Assembly: GCA_965230345.1 (NCBI GenBank)
Contig: CBDDKR010000002.1
Coordinates: forward strand, 992,001 to 1,056,000
From: JADKBO01 sp965230345
GTDB taxonomy: Bacteria > Bacteroidota > Bacteroidia > Chitinophagales > Saprospiraceae
DNA: 64,000 bases
Reading direction: 5' to 3'
Position numbers and translations under genes: made by a program. Shown here one piece after another: positions 43,549-52,706 of the stretch; position 1 is the first letter of the stretch; the number at the start of each line of letters is the position of its first letter. Below the pieces are notes generated by a model. It was not told the DNA's origin. It saw nothing but the letters and a program-made list of their open reading frames with translations, and made no database searches.

Positions 43549-46500
43549 TTATCTTCTCATTACTTGGAATTTTTGAGTTAATACCTCTTCACCATCTGTA
43601 TTTAAACGCATGATATATGCACCATTGGTAATTTGAGAAACATCAATTCTTAAGTTCTCATTAAGTTCGACATTTCTCATTGATATTACATTTTTGCCCA
43701 TCATATCGAAGATATCAATAGACTGAATTCTTCCAAAGGTTTCTTCCTCATCATAAATATCGATATTGATATAATCAGAAGAAGGATTCGGATTAATTCT
43801 TACAACGTGGTCTTCTATATTTGTTGGAGCAGTATTTAATTCTCTCAAGGTAGACTTGGATTCTAATAATCCACTAGCAGAGGTCGCAGTAATTGTAACA
43901 GCATCAATATAGACTTGGTCAGAATTAGTTGATGCATCACATTGTATTTTAAATTTGCCATTACTTGCAAAATTGTAATTTGCAGAAGATACATTCAAGT
44001 TTACAACATAGAATGTTCCATTGACAAAGTCTGTACCACTAGCATAAGTTGCAATTGTATGCCAAGTTGACCCATCATAAAACTTCACATAAAAGTCTTC
44101 TCCTGTTTCCATACTATTTGGATAGAAATGAAACTCTAAATCAACCATTGAGTAATTAGATAAGTCATATTCAGGTGAAGTCATTGCGGACTTGTTGCCA
44201 GAATTATCACGTAATCTGATGGAATAATTTCCTTCATAAGCCCTGCTAGAGTTGTTGTATCTGTAGCAATCTGAACCACCATCGATCCAACCATCCCAAC
44301 CATTCTCAAAGTAATGTGCGGCTAAGGTTGTCGTTCCACCACTTCCACAAGGCGGACAAGTGGCACCTCCGCAATCTATACCAGTTTCATCACCATTCTG
44401 AACACCATCATCACAAGTTGGAGGAGGAGGAGTTCCTAGACAGAAGTTAGTTGTTTCGCTGGACCCAAAAGCACCACCCGAAACATAGGTTGTTCCATTA
44501 GAAGTAACAGAATATGAACCTTGACCGTAAGAACAACAAATTCCATCTCCATAACTATCGTTGATGGTGAAGTCGTAACAACCATCTATAGCACAGACGG
44601 TGTCTATAAAAGTTGATCCAGCCGTTGAATAAGGTCCTCCTGATAATATTGTTGTACCATTGGCGTCTTTGATTGTCCAAGTTGTTTCTCCTGGGTAATT
44701 ATCCGTATTTATGGTAACAGTAATTAGGTTGTCAGTACAGCCACTTCCACAAGGCGGGCAAGTGGCACCCCCACAATCTACACCGGTTTCGTCACCATTC
44801 TGAATACCATCATTACAAGTTGCACAAGGCGGGCAAGTAGCGCCTCCACAATCTACACCGGTTTCGTCACCGTTTTGAATACCATCATTACAAGTTGCAC
44901 AAGGTGGACAAGAAGCGCCCCCACAGTCTACCCCGGTTTCATCACCATTCTGAATACCGTCATTACAAGTTGCACAAGGAGGGCAAGAAGCGCCTCCACA
45001 ATCTACGCCAGTTTCATCACCGTTTTGAATGCCGTCATTACAAGTTGCACAAGGTGGACAAGAAGCACCACCACAATCTACACCGGTTTCATCACCATTC
45101 TGAATACCGTCATTACAAGTTGCACAAGGTGGGCAAGAAGCGCCTCCACAATCTACGCCAGTTTCATCACCGTTTTGAATGCCGTCATTACAAGTTGCAC
45201 AAGGTGGACAAGAAGCACCACCACAATCTACACCAGTTTCATCACCATTCTGAATACCATCGTTACAAGTTGCACAAGGCGGGCAAGAAGCGCCTCCACA
45301 ATCTACGCCAGTTTCATCACCGTTTTGAATGCCGTCATTACATGTTGGCGTAGATCCACTATTTAGACAAAATTGTTTTGTTTCTGTATTGGAAAATTGA
45401 CCACCACTTATTAAAGTATTTCCATTGAAAACGATTTCATAGTATCCTTGACCATAAGAACAACAAATTCCATCTCCATAACTATCATTAATGGTAAAGT
45501 CAAAACATCCATCTGGTTCACATATAGTAAAAGATACTAAACTATTAGCTGTTGAATAAGGTCCACCAGAATATAAAGTAGCTCCTGATCCATCTTTGAT
45601 TGTCCAAGTTGTTTCACCTGGATAATTGTCCAACATGATGTTTAACGTTGCTTCATTGTCATTACATGTAGGAGGAGGTGGTGGATTACCACATTGTTGC
45701 AAACAAGAGGCGTTTGTAACGCTGTTTCTAATGACATTTCCTGGTTGAGGACCGAATCCATTATTCAGGTTAATTCCTGCTCCTGTCAAATGACAATAAG
45801 ACATTACCGTTCCACCTCCAGCAGGGATTCCTGGATCAGGACATCCTCCTTCTGTGGTATAACAACCGTCGATCGCTGTATTGTTTCCATTCCATACACA
45901 AGCATGAGTATGTTGAGAACCAAGCAAGTGCCCAAACTCATGTGTAATTACCATAATGGTCCAGCTATATGTTGGTACATTTTGATAGGTACTACTAATA
46001 CTTGAGAAACTCATACTATAATCTGGATTACTTGAGCATAATCCATTTACATAAGCTATACCTCCACTGGATTGGTAAGAAAGTAGCATCGCTAAGTCAC
46101 CGTTAAAGCCTGAATGCTGTGCTGTAAACTGATTGAGCATGTCCAATGAAGTACTTCCATTGTATGGACTAGGTTGATCCCAAATTACGATTTCAGAAAT
46201 GTTGGTGTTAATACTTTCGGCATTGTATAATGTAGCCACTTGATTATAGATTCCAGTGACATAATTGGTTACACCTGTTGTATTACTTCCTTTGTCTTGA
46301 TAGATATCATAATCTACTTCAAAATATAGACCTACACAATCCGTAAGTGCCCTAGAGTTAGGGTCAGAAATTTCTTCTTTTTCATAAGGTGTAAAGGAGT
46401 CTTCAGTTGCACATCCCAGATTAAACTTATCTTGAATCTGAGGGTCATTGTAAAAGATGTGATCTTCATGATCATCAAGCTTTCCTAGTACCCAGTTTCC

Positions 46501-46965
46501 ATTTGATCTAGTTTCTGAAACCAATAACATGACTTGATCATCGAATAAACTTAGTGCAGCTACGGACTTAGCATCGCCTTTTACAATACCACGGTAGTGT
46601 TTGCCTCCACGATATTTTACGACTTCCATACTTGGAGCGGTTTTTACCAAGAAAAGTGGCAATTCTACTTCAACCAATTCTAGTTGAAAAGGATTTCTTC
46701 CTTCTACTGGCACTTCAAATGAAATCGCTTTTGTCGTGCTTCTTAATAAGTTTTGAATCGAGTTTTTGTCAATTGAAAATAATTGATACTCTTGAATTTC
46801 AGCTGGAATGTTTTGATTGTTTCTCGATGAATTGTTGAGAAAATCAACCTTCGTTAAATCGGTAGTTTTTTTAGTAGATTCAACGAGCTGAAACGGAGTA
46901 GAACTCTGGCTTTTGCCTACCCCAATGATGAGGAATAGCAATAGTAATGAGAAATAGTGTTTCAT
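43549..46965 (-). CDS. secreted reprolysin-like zinc metalloprotease with Cys-rich repeats and T9SS domain
   Basis: 1138-residue secreted protease. After the signal peptide and a propeptide (about 20-200) comes an M12B-like domain with the zinc motif HEFGHLLGSQH (about residue 343). A CUB-like module (about 430-535) contains DNYPGETTWTIKDGSG. Eight tandem 25-residue units (CNDGIQNGDETGVDCGG) follow, then a second copy of the CUB-like module, a ninth unit, a carbohydrate-binding-like jelly roll and a T9SS sorting domain (about 1060-1138). Each Cys-rich unit has four Cys, likely disulphide-linked or metal-bound. Probably degrades host or particle protein. Confidence 0.92.
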   Translation of the reverse strand: MKHYFSLLLLFLIIGVGKSQSSTPFQLVESTKKTTDLTKVDFLNNSSRNNQNIPAEIQEYQLFSIDKNSIQNLLRSTTKAISFEVPVEGRNPFQLELVEVELPLFLVKTAPSMEVVKYRGGKHYRGIVKGDAKSVAALSLFDDQVMLLVSETRSNGNWVLGKLDDHEDHIFYNDPQIQDKFNLGCATEDSFTPYEKEEISDPNSRALTDCVGLYFEVDYDIYQDKGSNTTGVTNYVTGIYNQVATLYNAESINTNISEIVIWDQPSPYNGSTSLDMLNQFTAQHSGFNGDLAMLLSYQSSGGIAYVNGLCSSNPDYSMSFSSISSTYQNVPTYSWTIMVITHEFGHLLGSQHTHACVWNGNNTAIDGCYTTEGGCPDPGIPAGGGTVMSYCHLTGAGINLNNGFGPQPGNVIRNSVTNASCLQQCGNPPPPPTCNDNEATLNIMLDNYPGETTWTIKDGSGATLYSGGPYSTANSLVSFTICEPDGCFDFTINDSYGDGICCSYGQGYYEIVFNGNTLISGGQFSNTETKQFCLNSGSTPTCNDGIQNGDETGVDCGGASCPPCATCNDGIQNGDETGVDCGGASCPPCATCNDGIQNGDETGVDCGGASCPPCATCNDGIQNGDETGVDCGGASCPPCATCNDGIQNGDETGVDCGGASCPPCATCNDGIQNGDETGVDCGGASCPPCATCNDGIQNGDETGVDCGGATCPPCATCNDGIQNGDETGVDCGGATCPPCGSGCTDNLITVTINTDNYPGETTWTIKDANGTTILSGGPYSTAGSTFIDTVCAIDGCYDFTINDSYGDGICCSYGQGSYSVTSNGTTYVSGGAFGSSETTNFCLGTPPPPTCDDGVQNGDETGIDCGGATCPPCGSGGTTTLAAHYFENGWDGWIDGGSDCYRYNNSSRAYEGNYSIRLRDNSGNKSAMTSPEYDLSNYSMVDLEFHFYPNSMETGEDFYVKFYDGSTWHTIATYASGTDFVNGTFYVVNLNVSSANYNFASNGKFKIQCDASTNSDQVYIDAVTITATSASGLLESKSTLRELNTAPTNIEDHVVRINPNPSSDYINIDIYDEEETFGRIQSIDIFDMMGKNVISMRNVELNENLRIDVSQITNGAYIMRLNTDGEEVLTQKFQVMRR
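44747..45346 (-). repeat. eight tandem 75-bp coding repeats
   Basis: Eight 75-bp units encode the 25-residue Cys-rich repeat. Synonymous choices alternate between two versions in neighbouring units in the distal part of the array, so part of it is really a 150-bp dimer repeat. A ninth, diverged unit lies separately near 44340-44410. Open frames on the plus strand across the array are by-products of its composition. Confidence 0.93.
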
Positions 46966-47412
46966 AATGTATATTTGAATAAATTAGAAAATCTTACAAT
47001 CCCAAATCTTTATTTGGACAACTGGTTATTTGATTCCTTACTATTTTCTTAATTCAACTATTGCACTGCAATAATAATGCAGAAAAAAAAGTGGACAAAA
47101 TTGAAAAGGTGAAATGCCGCATATTTTACATAAATACCCTAATAAAATTAGGTGTTTTCCCTGTGTCGAAATCTTTATTCTGCCGTGTGGGGTAAATAAA
47201 ATATAATATTTTTTTGATATTTTTTTAACACTAACCACATAAAGTCCATAAAATCAGAGAAATACACAGCTTGATTTTTTTTAATTTAACAAAGGTTTAA
47301 AAAGGTTAACCTGATGCTTGACTTTAGGTTGGATTAGATTTTGGTCCTGAAAGTGTTGCTTAAGAAGACAAAAGCTAAAAATTTTGAATAATCATGATAA
47401 CAAAGTATTATA
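46966..47412. other. AT-rich divergent intergenic region, no gene found
   Basis: 447 bp between two divergent secreted-protein genes. It is strongly AT-rich with long T- and A-tracts (for example around 47205-47225) and holds no convincing ORF, RNA or strong hairpin. It probably contains the promoters and regulatory sites of the metalloprotease and of the gene at 47413. AGGTTAACCT at 47303-47312 is a perfect 10-bp palindrome that could be a binding site, but this is weak. Confidence 0.45.
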
Positions 47413-48291
47413 TTGAAAATAAAACCTTTGAGACTCTTTTGGTTACCCATCGTATTTTTACTTTCCAACACATCCATTTTAGGGCAAAAAACCGTTGCAT
47501 TGAACAAACAATGGAATGTGGTAGACTATAAAGTATTTACTCCCAATATTTGTACAGATATATATTCTTTTAAAAAGGATACTTTAATCAATTCAATTCA
47601 ATATTTCGAGTTGCATAAAAAAAGTGATACTTCCATGCATTCCGATTGGAAACCACTAAAAACGTTTTTAAGAGAAGATGAAAATCAAAGAGTATACGTC
47701 ATAGATAATGATAAAGATGTACTGCTGTATGATTATAGTCTTATTCCAGGAGATACGTTCAACATCAACTATAATCATTTTGAATGCCAATTGTTGGTAC
47801 ATTCGGTTGATTCCATCCAATTGTTTAGTGGAGAAAAGCGCAAGAGAATTCGATTATTGAGAAGTGATGATCCAGATCCTAATCAACCATGGTATGGCTA
47901 CAAAGATTGGATTCAAGGTATAGGCAGCTCTACTTCATTGACAAATTATGTTGAATCGTGTTTTACAGATTATCCATTGGATTTATTATGCTACTTCGAA
48001 GAGGGCGAATTGGTTTATTCGAATCCGAATAATCAAGGTTGTTATATTACACCAGTAAAGGAAGTGAATGACAAGATAGATGCAATACTCTTTCCTAACC
48101 CTACTCATGAAGTATTGGAGATAAAAACGGAATCAAAATTGATTAATGTTGGGATATTTAATCTTGAAGGTCAAAAGATTTTGGAATCCCAAGAGCATAG
48201 ATTAGAAATTGATCAAATCTCTGAAGGTCTATATATTGTATATATCGAGACCACAGATGGTATCTCTATTCAGAAAATAATAATAGAATAA
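47413..48291 (+). CDS. secreted T9SS-sorted protein of unknown function, TTG start
   Basis: 292 residues with a signal peptide (KPLRLFWLPIVFLLSN, cleaved near LGQ), a beta-rich passenger with no recognised family (about 25-215), and a T9SS type A sorting domain (ILFPNPTHEVLEIKTESKL onward). The frame has a TAA at 47398 and no ATG before the signal, so TTG at 47413 is the most likely start; the ATG at 47394 is out of frame. Confidence 0.78.
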   Translation: MKIKPLRLFWLPIVFLLSNTSILGQKTVALNKQWNVVDYKVFTPNICTDIYSFKKDTLINSIQYFELHKKSDTSMHSDWKPLKTFLREDENQRVYVIDNDKDVLLYDYSLIPGDTFNINYNHFECQLLVHSVDSIQLFSGEKRKRIRLLRSDDPDPNQPWYGYKDWIQGIGSSTSLTNYVESCFTDYPLDLLCYFEEGELVYSNPNNQGCYITPVKEVNDKIDAILFPNPTHEVLEIKTESKLINVGIFNLEGQKILESQEHRLEIDQISEGLYIVYIETTDGISIQKIIIE

Positions 48292-48372
48292 AAAAGTAGT
48301 CGTTTAATTTACTTCAATGTTTTATTTCAATATGGACTAAAAAAGACCAAAACTTTAAGATCAACAGTTGAT

Positions 48373-49191
48373 TTACCAAGAACTAATTTTTGGACATTGG
48401 ATATGGCCGAAGTATTTTGATATACCTATTGAAAGGACTACATAAGTATCATTGTTTCTACTGTTTCCTCGTTGTCTTCCAGGTATGGCAAGCCCATCGA
48501 CCAAAGATCGATCTGATAAGGCTACAGCGATGTCTCCTCTTTCGCTTTGCAACTGGTTAAAATTTGGATAAGTTTTACTAACATCATCAATATAATCTGT
48601 AAATAACTTGCGGAAGGTTAATTCTGTAAAGAGGCTAATGTCTTTGCCTATGTCCCATTTGAAGCCAGTACTTAAAATTAAGGATGCACTGAATGTAGAA
48701 TATTCATCTCCGACAGCTTGTCCTTCTGTACCCATATCTCTTAAAGAGTAGGTTTTTCCATCCAGTTTAGCTGTAGGATTGTAGTAAAAAATTGAAGCTC
48801 CAACAAAGATATAGGGTGTATACCATGCGTCTACCGACCCATGATTGTGTTCTAAGAAGTTAAATTCAATTCCACCTGATAAGTCTACAATATCTGTTCT
48901 AAAGCTTAAATTCCTATTTTTTTCAAAGTTGTTAGATGAATTTGAGTCGGCAGCTCGTATTCTTGAATAACTAAGTCCTCCCCGAAGAGACAAACGGTTA
49001 TTAAAATTTCTTTTACCAATTATTCCAAAAGATAGACTGGGCTTTTGAACACTAAGGGATGTATTTAAATCTCCATAATAAAATGAAGAGCCTATCCAAC
49101 CACCAATCTCTTCACCTTTTTGAGCAAAGGAATTTGAGCCAACAAACCCAATAATAAGTATTAAATAAAAGCGGACCATTTTATTCGTCAT
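48373..49191 (-). CDS. porG: PorG-like outer-membrane protein of the type IX secretion system (DUF6089)
   Basis: 272-residue exported barrel (signal ends NSFAQ). The N-terminal EIGGWIGSSFYYGDLN and the YTPYIFVGASIFYYNP segment, with a C-terminal SIGISKYFG strand, match the DUF6089/PorG family. PorG is the outer-membrane anchor for the PorK-PorN ring of T9SS. The window has several T9SS cargos but no other T9SS machinery except a GldM-C-like protein. The family call is solid; equivalence to PorG rather than a paralogue is probable. Confidence 0.75.
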   Translation of the reverse strand: MTNKMVRFYLILIIGFVGSNSFAQKGEEIGGWIGSSFYYGDLNTSLSVQKPSLSFGIIGKRNFNNRLSLRGGLSYSRIRAADSNSSNNFEKNRNLSFRTDIVDLSGGIEFNFLEHNHGSVDAWYTPYIFVGASIFYYNPTAKLDGKTYSLRDMGTEGQAVGDEYSTFSASLILSTGFKWDIGKDISLFTELTFRKLFTDYIDDVSKTYPNFNQLQSERGDIAVALSDRSLVDGLAIPGRQRGNSRNNDTYVVLSIGISKYFGHIQCPKISSW

Positions 49192-49429
49192 AAAGACTCT
49201 GTAATTTACTTAAGGTTCTAAACGTGAGCAACATAGTTTTGTTGTACAAGTCTCCTATATTTCGCGCCACAAAGAAAAGTTTTTATCCTTTAATACCCAG
49301 AATTTTTACCATAAAATGAAGGAATATTCTAATGTATAGAATTAGGTGAACGTTATAAAATGCGTAACATAAGCCACTTCGATGACGATGATAACCGAGG
49401 ATGTGGTCAAACTTGAATATATTTGAACT

Positions 49430-50251
49430 ATGAAGTCAAGACCAATAGGAGTGTTTGATTCTGGTATGGGAGGTTTAACCATTTTACGATCTTTTTTGAC
49501 CAGGTTACCCCAGTATGATTATCTATATTTAGGGGATAATGCTCGTGTGCCCTATGGCAATAGAAGTTTTGAGACCGTATTGGAATATACTTGGCAATCT
49601 GTCAAATATCTCCTTGATTCTGGATGTCCTCTGGTCATTCTTGCCTGCAACACTGCTTCTGCGAAAGCTTTACGAAATATTCAGCAACAGCTTTTACCCA
49701 AATACTATCCTGAGAGAAGAGTCCTAGGTGTAATCCGACCAACAACAGAAGTAGTCGGCAATTATACCACGAAGAATAAAATTGGAGTATTTGCTACAGA
49801 AGGCACAGTTCAATCCGAGTCGTATAAAATTGAAATTAATAGGTTTTTTCCTGAGGTAGAAGTATTTCAACAAGCATGCCCCATGTGGGTTCCATTGATA
49901 GAAAACTTGGAGCATACTCAAGAAGGAGCAGATTATTTTGTGGAAAAGTATGTTCGTTGTCTTCTAAATCAATGTGATGAAATAGACGCAATTATTTTGG
50001 CTTGTACTCATTACCCACTATTGAGTGATCAGATCAAAACCTTTCTTCCCGAATCAACACAACTGATTTCTCAAGGAGAATTGGTTGCACAAAGTTTAGA
50101 AAATTACCTTGAAAGACACCAAGAAATTGATCAATGCATCTCCCGCAATGGTAATAGCAAGTTTTTGACGACAGACTCTGCAGAAGAGTTTGAGTCTAAA
50201 GCAAGCTATTATTTTGGAGAAAATATAAAAGCAGAGTCCATTCATTTATGA
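49430..50251 (+). CDS. murI: glutamate racemase
   Basis: 273-residue cytosolic enzyme converting L- to D-glutamate for peptidoglycan. Both catalytic cysteines are present: ACNTASAKALR (about Cys74) and ACTHYPLL (about 189), with the substrate-binding FDSGMGGLTILR at the start and LGDNARVPYGNRS. Length is standard. A TATATTTG lies only 4 nt before the ATG and is too close to be its -7 element unless the start is further downstream. Confidence 0.96.
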   Translation: MKSRPIGVFDSGMGGLTILRSFLTRLPQYDYLYLGDNARVPYGNRSFETVLEYTWQSVKYLLDSGCPLVILACNTASAKALRNIQQQLLPKYYPERRVLGVIRPTTEVVGNYTTKNKIGVFATEGTVQSESYKIEINRFFPEVEVFQQACPMWVPLIENLEHTQEGADYFVEKYVRCLLNQCDEIDAIILACTHYPLLSDQIKTFLPESTQLISQGELVAQSLENYLERHQEIDQCISRNGNSKFLTTDSAEEFESKASYYFGENIKAESIHL

Positions 50252-50342
50252 TCTAAGCTATCACATAGGCTTATCGAATTTTGCAGAATATTGCTACTGA
50301 GATGGAATGTTGAGATTTTCCAACTCCAATGCTGAGAATAAA

Positions 50343-50963
50343 TTAAGATTTAAGAATCTTGTATTTTTCAATTTCATCATTCGTCATCCAATGAATATCT
50401 TCTGGAGGAGCTGCAAAGATTGTAAAGTAATAAAAGGACCTTGCCTCTTCTTGGCTGAAACCAATAGATATGTAATAATCAATATAAGGTTGATGATACT
50501 CATGTCCTTCTGGAAAATCCGTAGCTGAAACCTTGTTACCTTGATCATCAATTCCACCCCAAGAATGCACTCCAATTCTAACATTGTCTCCAATTGACCT
50601 TTCGGAACCAGCTAGGAAAAAATCTACTCCGCCTGAAGCAATTAATCCATTGTCTAATATATGTGTTGAAATCTTCAAATCATAGACCTTCTTTGATAGC
50701 TTTAAGTTCGTTTCATCGTCAGTAGATCCAGGAACTTCATTAATGTTGATGAGTTTAACCTTTGGGTTTTTACGAATAAGCTCTTCAAAATGTTTGAGAG
50801 ATGAACTTCCTATGTCACCATTCATTAGAATAGTTGTATCTGAAGTAACTTCGAAAATTCCAAATTTGGTCCTTTCGGATGAAGAATTGTCTTGACATGC
50901 GAGCAAAAAAGAAGCGAGCAAAAAACCTAATAATAGGTTGGTAAGATCTGTTTTTATAGTCAT
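50343..50963 (-). CDS. ClpP/crotonase-fold lipoprotein (COG3904-like)
   Basis: 206-residue lipoprotein (lipobox LLAC at Cys23) whose core resembles ClpP-type serine hydrolases: strand LININEVPGS, then LIASGGVDFFLAGSERS (position of the catalytic Ser would be around SGG), VRIGVHSWGG with a possible catalytic His, and an acidic C-terminal helix. Related COG3904 periplasmic proteins are uncharacterised. It is a stand-alone gene preceded on its strand by a strong terminator-like hairpin. Confidence 0.65.
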   Translation of the reverse strand: MTIKTDLTNLLLGFLLASFLLACQDNSSSERTKFGIFEVTSDTTILMNGDIGSSSLKHFEELIRKNPKVKLININEVPGSTDDETNLKLSKKVYDLKISTHILDNGLIASGGVDFFLAGSERSIGDNVRIGVHSWGGIDDQGNKVSATDFPEGHEYHQPYIDYYISIGFSQEEARSFYYFTIFAAPPEDIHWMTNDEIEKYKILKS

Positions 50964-50983
50964 AATTAAATATTTGATTCAAA

Positions 50984-51044
50984 TAAAAAAGGCGCATACC
51001 TAGGTAATGTTTAATTAAAACAAAACCTGAAGTATGCGCCTTTA
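50984..51044 (-). terminator. terminator/attenuator hairpin upstream of the ClpP-like gene
   Basis: Read on the minus strand, AAAGGCGCATAC and GTATGCGCCTTT form a perfect 12-bp stem with an inner AGGT/ACCT stem, followed by a run of T. It ends about 20 nt before the minus-strand ATG at 50963, so it could terminate read-through or attenuate the gene. Confidence 0.68.
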
Positions 51045-51057
51045 AAGCACAAAGCTT

Positions 51058-51107
51058 AAATCAAGTTCCCAATTTCTTCTTCAGGGATAGAACTTGATTT
51101 TTTTTAT
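51058..51107 (+). terminator. plus-strand terminator hairpin
   Basis: AAATCAAGTTC and GAACTTGATTT form an 11-bp perfect stem followed by TTTTTT on the plus strand. No annotated plus-strand gene lies just upstream, so together with the neighbouring hairpin it may frame a short noncoding RNA of roughly 120 nt; this is speculative. Confidence 0.65.
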
Positions 51108-51276
51108 ATTGAAGTGATTTTAAAACTAAATCCTAATGCTAGAATCAACTCAATGAAATCCAATCTCTGCCCCAAAATTAATTACCATAGCTTTGGTTAT
51201 GCAAAAAAGTTTTCGGATTGATCTGACTTCCAAGCAGTTAATTCCGTTATTGAACACATTTTTTAAATCACTTCAT
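51108..51276. mobile_element. MITE-like element, copy 2
   Basis: A 169-bp noncoding copy of the element at 36853, same orientation, differing by scattered substitutions and small indels (roughly four-fifths or more identical by eye). The ends read ATTGAAGTGATTTTAAA and TTTAAATCACTTCAT. The central segment GACTTCCAAGCAGTTAATTC is the best conserved part. No transposase or clear target duplication is seen. The remaining 200 bp up to the next gene contains only a short 6-bp hairpin (51283-51299). Confidence 0.75.
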
Positions 51277-51477
51277 TAAAATAAGACAACTTAATTGTCT
51301 CTATCCCATTCAACGCAAAAGAAGAGCCCTATATTTTGTCAAATTCAAAACCTTATTGTCATTTCCTAGGATTAAAGGAAATGTGTTGCTGTGTTTTTCT
51401 TAATATTTACATAAAATAAGCTATGTAAGGTTACATCTTCACCAGAAGAATCGTTAGGTTATGAAATAAAATTAAAG

Positions 51478-51948
51478 ATGAAACATTTTGTACTGACCAT
51501 ATTTGTTTTTGTCATAAGTTGTGCACCACATGGAGTTATAAGTAATGAGGAGATTAAACAAGATTTTGAGAGGAATAAAAACACCTATGTTGCATTAGCA
51601 GAATTCATGGATCGAGTCGGTACACCGTATGACTTTGTTTCACTTGATGTGTCCGAAATGCAAGTTAGATTGACTTTGGGAGACCATGGTGTACAAACGA
51701 GTAGGTTTGTTGAAAGTCCAGAGCTTTCAGATGAAGTTTTAATGTTTGTAAAAAATCAGAAAGGCCTTATTATGAAAGAAGAAGACAACATTTTCTTCCA
51801 ACTTTCAGGTACTAAAAGACATGGAGTACAAAGAACGAATGGAATAATGAAAAGTCGTTCTCGCAGTCCAAGAATTGATTTTTCTTGGGTAAAACACTAT
51901 GATACAGAACGATTAGAAGAATCGTGGTTCTTATATAGTATCAATTAA
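51478..51948 (+). CDS. hypothetical lipoprotein
   Basis: 156-residue lipoprotein (lipobox VISC at about Cys15) with a mixed alpha-beta mature domain and a basic stretch RTNGIMKSRSRSPRIDFSW near 125. Family not recognised. It is followed 16 nt later by another lipoprotein gene on the same strand and is probably co-transcribed with it. Confidence 0.66.
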   Translation: MKHFVLTIFVFVISCAPHGVISNEEIKQDFERNKNTYVALAEFMDRVGTPYDFVSLDVSEMQVRLTLGDHGVQTSRFVESPELSDEVLMFVKNQKGLIMKEEDNIFFQLSGTKRHGVQRTNGIMKSRSRSPRIDFSWVKHYDTERLEESWFLYSIN

Positions 51949-51964
51949 TCGAAAAGACCATAAA

Positions 51965-52696
51965 ATGGTAGACATCAACAAAAAGATCAAATTCAAAGCA
52001 ATATTCTTTCTCTTTGTTTTAATAACTATCGGTTGTAAAACTCCAAACCTTGTAATAGATCAGGAGTTACTGTCAAGCACAACCGCCTTACCAGTGAAGG
52101 GTAAACAAGGATTTCAGATTGGTCAAAAAATAGAGTTTGGAAAATACAAGACGAATAAAGTTAAGAGAGGTTGGACAACGAAGTATAATATTCCCTTTAT
52201 AGTGAAATTTGAAGGAGCAAAAGAGAAATTAAATTTCAAACAATACGATGGTGAAGGAGGGTGTAATGAAGTGTTTTGTGTAAGTAAGTTTACCGATCAC
52301 TATGTATCGCATTTAGGAGATTTTTTTAACATACCATTGGAATATGAAGACCATTTTGCTGGAAGCCTTTATGAGGAGAAAAATGACGTAACATGGGACT
52401 TCATCATCTATACTCCTGATGGAGGTACCTTTGAAAATACAACATCTGGATGGATAGACAATGGAAGGGATAAAATAGAGATTAGAGGTGTACGAGAGAT
52501 GGAGAAGCAGAAGTATTTGCTAAAATTGGACGTATATGAGTATGAGTTTTTCTATAAAGGCAAATCAATCGGAGCGGTTCAAACGGTCAATAACGGTCGT
52601 GTATGGATAGATGAATCACAGCCCGACGATATTAAACGAGCAATAGCCAGTGTTGCAACAGGTGTATTGCTTCGACACGACCCGAAGGAATCGTAG
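51965..52696 (+). CDS. hypothetical lipoprotein
   Basis: 243-residue lipoprotein (lipobox TIGC at about Cys20) with a beta-rich mature region that resembles Bacteroidota lipocalin-like or YceK-style hypotheticals but with no firm family. Two Cys at about 98-102 (EGGCNEVFCVS) may form a disulphide. It is operon-linked to the preceding gene and convergent with an oxidoreductase. Confidence 0.64.
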   Translation: MVDINKKIKFKAIFFLFVLITIGCKTPNLVIDQELLSSTTALPVKGKQGFQIGQKIEFGKYKTNKVKRGWTTKYNIPFIVKFEGAKEKLNFKQYDGEGGCNEVFCVSKFTDHYVSHLGDFFNIPLEYEDHFAGSLYEEKNDVTWDFIIYTPDGGTFENTTSGWIDNGRDKIEIRGVREMEKQKYLLKLDVYEYEFFYKGKSIGAVQTVNNGRVWIDESQPDDIKRAIASVATGVLLRHDPKES

Positions 52697-52706
52697 TTAG
52701 AATATA

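Noticed and set aside
44747..45346. Possible CRISPR-like array of regular repeats
   Set aside because: Units are contiguous 75-bp in-frame coding repeats with no spacers; no cas genes are nearby.
44875..45366. Long open frames on the plus strand across the Cys-rich repeat array
   Set aside because: Antisense shadows of the metalloprotease repeats; low-complexity translation with no start context.
47041..47238. Minus-strand ORF of 65 codons in the 447-bp gap
   Set aside because: Composition is that of AT-rich noncoding DNA, with no family resemblance and no supporting context.
49418..49425. TATATTTG as the murI -7 promoter element
   Set aside because: It lies 4 nt before the ATG, leaving no room for a transcription start upstream of the codon; probably chance in AT-rich sequence.
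50815..50997. Minus-strand 60-codon ORF overlapping the ClpP-like gene start
   Set aside because: It overlaps the signal peptide region of a better-supported gene in another frame and begins inside the upstream hairpin.
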